Below are positions 55,731 to 64,000 of a DNA stretch of 64,000 nucleotides, one piece after another; positions within the stretch are counted from its first letter, which is position 1, and every line of letters begins with the position of its first letter. The notes beneath the pieces are model-generated. The model worked only from the letters and a program-made list of their open reading frames with translations, was not told the DNA's origin and did not search any database. Made by a program: the position numbers and the translations under genes. Source of the DNA: [Actinomadura] parvosata subsp. kistnae (GTDB taxonomy: Bacteria > Actinomycetota > Actinomycetes > Streptosporangiales > Streptosporangiaceae). The stretch spans positions 1,413,001 through 1,477,000 of the forward strand of contig NZ_OOHJ01000018.1 of assembly GCF_900323885.1 (NCBI RefSeq). Reading direction: 5' to 3'.

Positions 55731-57910
55731 ACCGGCCCCAGCACCCCGCCGTCGGTGCCGATCAGCGGCCGTCCTGCCCGCTCGTTCCACGCCACCGCGC
55801 TGACCGGGGCGGAGACGTTCTGGCGCGCGCCGACCAGCTCGTGCGTGACCAGGTCCGTCGTCCGCACCTGGCCGTCGGGGCAGCCGGTGACGGCGACCGC
55901 GTGGCCGCGCCACGTGCCCAGGCCCAGGACGCCGCCGCCGGCGTCACAGCCCATCTGCCAGGGGCCCTGCTTGGCGTCGCCGATCCGCCAGCGCCGCAGC
56001 CGCCCGCCCTTGTCCGTCCAGACGACGGTCTGGCTGCCGCCGACCGTGGCCAGGCCCATCGACAACACCGGCGTCTGGACGGGGGTCGCCAGCTTCGCCA
56101 CCCGCTTGCCCGTCCGCGCGTCCCACACGCTGATCGAGCCGTCGCCGCGGTCAGCGAGGGCCACCACCGGGGTCCCCTTGTGGTGCCCGATCGCCACCGC
56201 CCCGACCCCCGCGCCGGCGCCCGGCCCGAACTCCGGCCCGATCGCCACCCCGAACACGGGCGCCGCACTCGCGCTCACCCTCGGCCCCGTCCCGACGCCG
56301 GGCGTCCACACGCCTCGCGACACCAGCCCGGCCACCAGCCCAACGGCCAGCAACGCCCCGACCCCCACCACGACCGCCCGCCCGGAACGGGATCGCCTGG
56401 CACTGTCGCCGCGCGCCGCCCGCCGCCTCCTGCCCCCTGCGCCACCCGGCTGCCCGCCCGGCAGCCCGCTTGGCGCGCCATCCGGCTGCCCGTCCAAGTG
56501 CTCGCCCAGTCGCCCACCCGAAGGGCCGCTCGGCTGCCCGGCCGCCACATGCCATCCAGTCCCGGTGACGGGCACGGCGGGCGCGCCGGTGCCGGTGCCA
56601 GTACCGGTGCCAATGCCGGCGCTGGGGCCAATGCCGGCGCCGGGGCCGGGGCCGGCTGGGGTGCCGTGGCGCGGGCGCTGCTCAGCGTTGCCGGAGTGCC
56701 GAGCGCTCGTGCCGCGCACCGGGCCGGGCCGCTCACCACGATCGGCGCGCATCCCGCGCGCGCCGGTGCCATTCTCCGCAGCCTGCCGCTCGCCGACGCC
56801 GCTCGCCGCGCCTTGATGCGGGCCGACGCCGCTCGCCGCACCTTGATGCGGACCGGCGTCATTCGCCGCAGACTGGCGCGCGCCGATGCCGCTCGCCGCG
56901 CCTTGATGCGGGCCGGCGTCATTCGCCGCAGACTGCCGGGTGCCGGTGCCACTCGCCCCAGCCCGATGCGCGTCGGAGTCACTCGCCGCAGCCTGCGGCG
57001 CGCCGGGGCCGGTCGCCGCGCCCCGAGGCCTCTCGGCAGCGGCCGGGGCCGGGCGTGGCGGGCCAGGGGGAGGCGAAGCTGCGGCGACGCGGCGTACCAG
57101 GCGCATCAGGACGTCGTCCGCCGACGGTCGCTGCCGCGGGTCCTTGGACAGGCAGGTTTCCAGGACGGCACGCAGCGGCTCCGCCACCGCCGCCAGATCC
57201 GGGTCGGCGTGCAGGATGCGGTGCATGACGGCCGGGATCGAGTCGCGTCCGAACAGGGGCTCGCCGGTCGCGGCGAAGCCCATGGTGGAGGCCCAGCTGA
57301 AGACGTCCGTGGCCGCCGTGACGCTGTCGCCGGCGATCTGCTCGGGGGCCATGAACCCGGGCGTCCCGACCACGAGGCTGCCGGTGGTCGCGGCGTCCAT
57401 GGCCTTGGCGATGCCGAAGTCGATCACGCGCGGCCCGTCGGGGCCCATGAGGATGTTGCTGGGTTTGAAGTCGCGGTGCACGATGCCGGCCCCGTGGATG
57501 GCGGTGAGGGCGGTGATCGTGCCGACGGCGAGGCGTTCGAGGTCGCCGCCCGCGAGCGGCCCGGCGCCGGTGACCTGGTCGTGCAGGGACGGGCCTTCGA
57601 TGTACTCGCTGACGATGTACGGCCGTCCTTCGACGAGCCCGCTGTCGAGGACCTTGGCGGTGCAGAAGCCGGCGACCCCGGCGGCGATGGCGCTCTCCTG
57701 GAGGAATCTGCGTTCGGCGCGCGCGTCACCCAGGAGCCGGGCGTGCAGCATCTTGACGGCGACGTGCGTGCCGTCGGTGTCCTGGCCGAGGTACACCGAG
57801 CCTTGCCCGCCGTCGCCGAGCCGACCGAGCAGGCGGTAGCCGGCCACGTGCCGCGGCTCCCCCGAGTGCAGCGGTCTCACTGGTTCAAGTCCCCCTGGTC
57901 GCACCGTCAC
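55694..57910 (-). CDS. Ser/Thr protein kinase with membrane segment and propeller domain
   Basis: A 738-residue Hanks-type kinase. Catalytic domain about 20-275: glycine loop LGRLGDGGQGSVYLG, Lys53, HRDFKPSN (145-152), DFG (164-166), APEQ. Next, a long Gly/Ala linker with nine 10-residue repeats, a membrane helix (VVGVGALLAVGLVAGLVS), and an extracytoplasmic propeller domain (SISVWDARTGKRVAKL). The frame ends abruptly at 55694 (ESGRRAGSAR), while the missing blades lie in another frame to 55383. One restored base would give about 840 residues. The likely role is a sensor kinase with an outside propeller; ligand unknown. Confidence 0.85.
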   Translation of the reverse strand: MTVRPGGLEPVRPLHSGEPRHVAGYRLLGRLGDGGQGSVYLGQDTDGTHVAVKMLHARLLGDARAERRFLQESAIAAGVAGFCTAKVLDSGLVEGRPYIVSEYIEGPSLHDQVTGAGPLAGGDLERLAVGTITALTAIHGAGIVHRDFKPSNILMGPDGPRVIDFGIAKAMDAATTGSLVVGTPGFMAPEQIAGDSVTAATDVFSWASTMGFAATGEPLFGRDSIPAVMHRILHADPDLAAVAEPLRAVLETCLSKDPRQRPSADDVLMRLVRRVAAASPPPGPPRPAPAAAERPRGAATGPGAPQAAASDSDAHRAGASGTGTRQSAANDAGPHQGAASGIGARQSAANDAGPHQGAASGVGPHQGAASGVGERQAAENGTGARGMRADRGERPGPVRGTSARHSGNAEQRPRHGTPAGPGPGAGIGPSAGIGTGTGTGTGAPAVPVTGTGWHVAAGQPSGPSGGRLGEHLDGQPDGAPSGLPGGQPGGAGGRRRRAARGDSARRSRSGRAVVVGVGALLAVGLVAGLVSRGVWTPGVGTGPRVSASAAPVFGVAIGPEFGPGAGAGVGAVAIGHHKGTPVVALADRGDGSISVWDARTGKRVAKLATPVQTPVLSMGLATVGGSQTVVWTDKGGRLRRWRIGDAKQGPWQMGCDAGGGVLGLGTWRGHAVAVTGCPDGQVRTTDLVTHELVGARQNVSAPVSAVAWNERAGRPLIGTDGGVLGPVRESGRRAGSAR
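56755..57005 (-). repeat. 30-bp tandem repeats in the kinase linker
   Basis: Encodes about nine 10-residue units such as GTGTRQSAAN, DAGPHQGAAS, GIGARQSAAN, DAGPHQGAAS, GVGPHQGAAS, GVGERQAAEN. The 20-residue pair is repeated exactly for DAGPHQGAAS. The period keeps the reading frame. Confidence 0.85.
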
Positions 57911-57954
57911 AGCCCCCAGGGGATCCTGACATTTCCCGACTTATCGCGCCAAAC

Positions 57955-58887
57955 TCAGGACGATTCCCACGCCCGCACCCGGTCCCGGTACGCCCGTGCC
58001 GCGGCCCGCAGCTCGGCCTCGGCGTCGAGCCCGGCCTCGGCGGCCCGGCGTACCAGGTCGAACAGCTCCCGCGCCACGCCCTGCCCGATCGCGGCCGCCA
58101 GCGACTCGGGCGCCCCGGCCCGCTCGGCCCTGCGCATGAGCTGCGCGGCCAGCGACAGCGCGGGCTGCCCCATGGGCACCCCGTCGAGCACGGACTCGCG
58201 GCCCTTGGCCGCCCGCTCGGCCGCCTTGATCGCTTCCCAGTTGTCGTTGACCTCGTCGGCGCTCTCGGCGCGTACGGAGCCGAACACGTGCGGGTGGCGG
58301 CGGACCAGCTTCTCGACGATCCCGGCGGCCACGTCGTCCATGTCGAAGCCCTCGGCCACCCGCGCGTGGAAGACGACCTGCAGCAGCAGGTCGCCCAGCT
58401 CCTCGCGGAGGGCGGGGTAGTCGCCCTGCTCGATCGTCTCGAGCACCTCGTAGGCCTCTTCGAGCAGGTACGGCACCAGCGACTCGTGCGTCTGCTTACG
58501 GTCCCAAGGGCATTCGGTGCGCAGCCGGTCCATCACCGCCACGAGGTCGAGCACCCGCGCCCCCGGCAGGTCGTACGACCCGGGCACGACCTCGATCGTC
58601 GGCGGCTCGTCGAGCGCGACGGCGGCGTGCCCGACGGCGCGCATGAAGTCCTCGCCGTCCTGCTGCTCGGCCAGCCACACGACGGTCTCGCCGGCCGCGC
58701 GCACGGCCAGCGCCCGCGGGTCGGGCTCGGTGACCTCGACGTCGATCCCGGCCTCGGCCAGGTAGGGCAGCTGCGGGTGGGCGCCGGACGCGGTGAGGAC
58801 GGGCCCGGAGCGCAGGGCCTGCCAGGCCTGGTGGCTCAGCAGGCCGGGCGCGACCCTGGGCGAGGTGGTGACGACGATCAGCGGCAC
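57955..58887 (-). CDS. mazG: Nucleoside triphosphate pyrophosphohydrolase MazG
   Basis: Hydrolyses NTPs/dNTPs to NMP + PPi, cleaning damaged nucleotides and tuning ppGpp effects. 310 residues: an actinobacterial N-terminal extension (about 1-110), then the MazG domain with CPWDRKQTHESLVPYLLEEAYEVLETIE, the EExxE-type metal motif REELGDLLLQVVFHARVAEGF, and the second MazG-like half with HPHVFGSVRAESADEVNDNWEAIK. The ATG is at 58887; its end is 44 nt from the kinase gene, and 4 nt separate it from the SurA-like gene upstream. Confidence 0.93.
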   Translation of the reverse strand: MPLIVVTTSPRVAPGLLSHQAWQALRSGPVLTASGAHPQLPYLAEAGIDVEVTEPDPRALAVRAAGETVVWLAEQQDGEDFMRAVGHAAVALDEPPTIEVVPGSYDLPGARVLDLVAVMDRLRTECPWDRKQTHESLVPYLLEEAYEVLETIEQGDYPALREELGDLLLQVVFHARVAEGFDMDDVAAGIVEKLVRRHPHVFGSVRAESADEVNDNWEAIKAAERAAKGRESVLDGVPMGQPALSLAAQLMRRAERAGAPESLAAAIGQGVARELFDLVRRAAEAGLDAEAELRAAARAYRDRVRAWESS

Positions 58888-58891
58888 GGGG

Positions 58892-59488
58892 TCAGCCCTG
58901 GGCCGGCTGCGCCTGGAGGGTGAGCTTGCCGAACCGGCCGGTGTCGACGAACAGCGCGGGGTTCTCCTGGGAGCGCTGCCCGTTGAGCTGGCCGAAGCGC
59001 GGGTTGAAGATCGGCTTGATGGAGCTGAACTCCTGGATCAGCTTCTCCTGCCCGGCCTGGCCGCCGAACTGCTGCTGCAGCTTGGTCAGGCCCACCATGG
59101 CGCGGGCGTAGGCGCGGGCGTCGGACGGGGCGACGCCGTTGGCCAGGAGGTTGATCTCGGGCGACTGGAACTGGCCCGGGTCCTTGAGAGCGTTGTCGAT
59201 CTCGGTCTCGGTGACCTGCACGTTGTGCCGGTCGAGGAGCTGGTTGGACACGCTCACGTTGACCAGTCGCTGCAGCACGGCCTGGTTGGCCGGCACGCCG
59301 AGTGCCGACTCGTCGAGCTGCGCCTTCTTCAGCGCCGCCAGATAGGCCTGTGTGTCAGCGTTGAGCTTGCTCATGGAGATGCGCTCGTTCCCGACCACGG
59401 CCGCGGCCCCGGCCTGCATGGGAGAGGAGCAGGCGGTCATTGCCGCGACCACCGCAGCGGCGGCCACGGCCACTCGTATCGACTTCAC
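58892..59488 (-). CDS. SurA N-terminal-domain lipoprotein
   Basis: A 198-residue lipoprotein: hydrophobic start and lipobox MTAC|SS (Cys20), then a SurA_N-like chaperone domain (about 28-175) with ISMSKLNADTQAYL, VSVSNQLLDRHNVQVTETEIDNALK. There is no PPIase domain, so it would act as a folding helper at the outer face of the membrane. The ATG is at 59488. Together with mazG and mfd it forms the usual mfd-lipoprotein-mazG order; 29 nt from the mfd stop. Confidence 0.88.
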   Translation of the reverse strand: MKSIRVAVAAAAVVAAMTACSSPMQAGAAAVVGNERISMSKLNADTQAYLAALKKAQLDESALGVPANQAVLQRLVNVSVSNQLLDRHNVQVTETEIDNALKDPGQFQSPEINLLANGVAPSDARAYARAMVGLTKLQQQFGGQAGQEKLIQEFSSIKPIFNPRFGQLNGQRSQENPALFVDTGRFGKLTLQAQPAQG

Positions 59489-59517
59489 GTACGTCCCTTT
59501 CCGACCAGAAATCGCCG

Positions 59518-63006
<3,489 letters not shown>

Positions 63007-63098
63007 CAGATACGCCCACAGCCCCACGACGGCAACACGACTACCCCCGGCCGTGTCAGGTCGCGGGGGTCCCTCCCAAGCCTACTCGCCGCCGCGGC

Positions 63099-63461
63099 TC
63101 AACCAACTCGATAACCAGGCACGGAAGGCCAGCGCACGGTCAGCACCGTGGACGCCTCCTCCGCCCGCCACGAATGGTCGACGCCCTTGCCCCACACCAC
63201 GTAGTCGCCCGGCTCGGACAGCAGCACGCTGCGCCCGGGCAGCTCCACCCGGAACCGGCCGCTGATCAGCACGAGCAGCGCGGTGCGCGCCTCCCCCTTG
63301 ACCCACTCGGCGCGCTCGTCGCCCGGCGGGTGCACGCCCCACTTGATCTCGACGTCCTCGCTGTGTCTTGGGTCGCCCGGGGGTTTGAAGTGACCGAGCA
63401 GCCACCCCCGGTCGCCCGCCGCGTCCACGCCCGCGTTGCCCACATAGACCCCATCGCTCAC
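63099..63461 (-). CDS. Cupin-domain protein
   Basis: A 120-residue single-domain cupin: HPPGDERAEWVKGEARTALLVLISGRFRVE and LLSEPGDYVVWGKGVDHSWRAEEASTVLTVRWPS, the two conserved cupin motifs with His/Glu metal ligands partly visible (His and Glu in the first, His in VDHSW). Function unknown. The ATG is at 63461. It lies upstream of mfd on the same strand with a 92-nt gap, and divergent from the methyltransferase. Confidence 0.85.
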   Translation of the reverse strand: MSDGVYVGNAGVDAAGDRGWLLGHFKPPGDPRHSEDVEIKWGVHPPGDERAEWVKGEARTALLVLISGRFRVELPGRSVLLSEPGDYVVWGKGVDHSWRAEEASTVLTVRWPSVPGYRVG

Positions 63462-63523
63462 GGGCAGGGACGCTAGCAGGGAAATGCATTACGAAGGGGA
63501 AGAGGTTGATTACTGTAGGTCAC

Positions 63524-64000
63524 ATGTCTGAGGTGCGATCGGTCGCCCAGCGAGGCGACCTCTTCGGTCAGCGGGTCCGCGAGCATGTTGCCGGGCAACC
63601 GACGAGGCGGCTCGACGTGCTGGTCGCCGGGTGCGCCCACGACGAGCCGCTGGCGCTCGACCACGTCGAGACGAGAGTGACGGGGGCCGACGAGGACCAT
63701 CCGGCGATCAGGCGGGTGCTGGCGGAGCGGGCCGACCTCGTCGCCTGGCAGCTCGGTGACCTGCGCTCGGTGCCGCTGCCGCCGCGCGGGTTCGACATCA
63801 TCCAGCTGTCGTTCCTGCTGGAGCGGGTGCGGCACGCCGAGCTGGTCCTCGACCGGCTGCTGCAGTCGCTGCGGCCCGGGGGGCTGGTGCTGCTGCGGAT
63901 GCGTGACCGGCGCTCGGCGTACGGGCTGCTCGACCGGCTCACGCCGTCGTGGCTGCGCCGGCTGCTGTGGCGCGGCCTGGTCCGTCCCGGCACGCCGGGG
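63524..64000 (+). CDS. SAM-dependent methyltransferase-like protein, N-terminal part, runs off the window
   Basis: 159 codons visible from ATG 63524. Features of a class I methyltransferase: strand + glycine motif region LDVLVAGCAHDEPLALDH, then GFDIIQLSFLLERVRHAE and LRPGGLVLLRMRDRRSAYGLL, in the order of motifs I, IV and V (the PGGLVLLR strand is clear). The usual GxGxG is weak (AGCAHDE), so the SAM site may be unusual. A hydrophobic or basic C-terminal continuation lies outside. Family fairly sure; substrate unknown. Confidence 0.75.
   Translation, partial: MSEVRSVAQRGDLFGQRVREHVAGQPTRRLDVLVAGCAHDEPLALDHVETRVTGADEDHPAIRRVLAERADLVAWQLGDLRSVPLPPRGFDIIQLSFLLERVRHAELVLDRLLQSLRPGGLVLLRMRDRRSAYGLLDRLTPSWLRRLLWRGLVRPGTPG

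Overview
This 64-kb window is ordinary chromosome from a very high-GC, mycothiol-producing actinomycete. Gene content (mca, a type-2 NADH dehydrogenase with a Rex-type operator, SARP/AfsR regulators, the eno-ftsB-DUF501-ppx block, mfd and mazG) points to a filamentous group such as Streptosporangiales, Nonomuraea-like. That genus guess is an inference from gene content, not from a marker gene. I see no integrase, transposase, phage gene or CRISPR array.

Layout. 1-536 is the 5' end of a GTP-dependent PEP carboxykinase (minus strand). 0.8-6.5 kb holds an NlpC/P60 hydrolase, greA, a DUF4307 membrane protein, and divergently mca with two small downstream genes. 6.5-11.4 kb has a YyaL/DUF255 protein, a class A penicillin-binding protein and an Lrp/AsnC regulator divergent from hppD. 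12.6-18.4 kb has an RDD membrane protein, an M1-peptidase lipoprotein, an ECF sigma factor with a coupled membrane protein, a ROK kinase and a FIST-domain sensor. 18.5-22.7 kb is a MoxR-type AAA+ ATPase / secreted protein / VWA protein cluster. 22.7-37.7 kb is the most accessory-looking part: a GNAT, an XRE regulator with an oxidoreductase, a FAD monooxygenase, two large AfsR-type regulators, an orphan sensor kinase and an imine-reductase-like enzyme, interleaved with metB. 37.7-49.2 kb holds CBS, a GDSL hydrolase, a beta-propeller lipoprotein, a thiolase, a flavin/F420 enzyme, a Bax-inhibitor membrane protein, a tRNA, a broken deformylase-like gene, an ACT regulator, ndh and a family-5 UDG. 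49.2-64 kb has a HAAS/PadR pair, a three-domain secreted protein beside a relic of its paralogue, then ppx-DUF501-ftsB-eno, a Ser/Thr kinase, mazG, a SurA-like lipoprotein, mfd, a cupin and the start of a methyltransferase.

How the genes work together. metB (30.8-31.95 kb) and CBS (37.7-39.1 kb) together provide steps of (reverse) transsulfuration. Lrp/AsnC is placed to control hppD. ndh has a textbook Rex operator and a rho-independent terminator. eno-ftsB-DUF501-ppx are tightly packed or overlapping.

Most notable. (1) A 73-nt tRNA at 45741-45813 (minus) has a class-I body and a UAA anticodon, although the normal UUA-decoding tRNA-Leu is class II with a long variable arm. (2) At least five loci carry recent-looking tandem repeats: in-frame repeats of 15, 14, 12 and 10 residues in a ROK kinase, two AfsR regulators and a Ser/Thr kinase, and 32-bp repeats between genes. 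(3) Three genes (NlpC/P60, deformylase-like, Ser/Thr kinase) look shifted by one missing base in a G/C run. This may be assembly error, so check it before calling them pseudogenes. (4) A truncated paralogue and a duplicated terminator lie beside a secreted three-domain protein. I did not find a clearly new multi-gene system.
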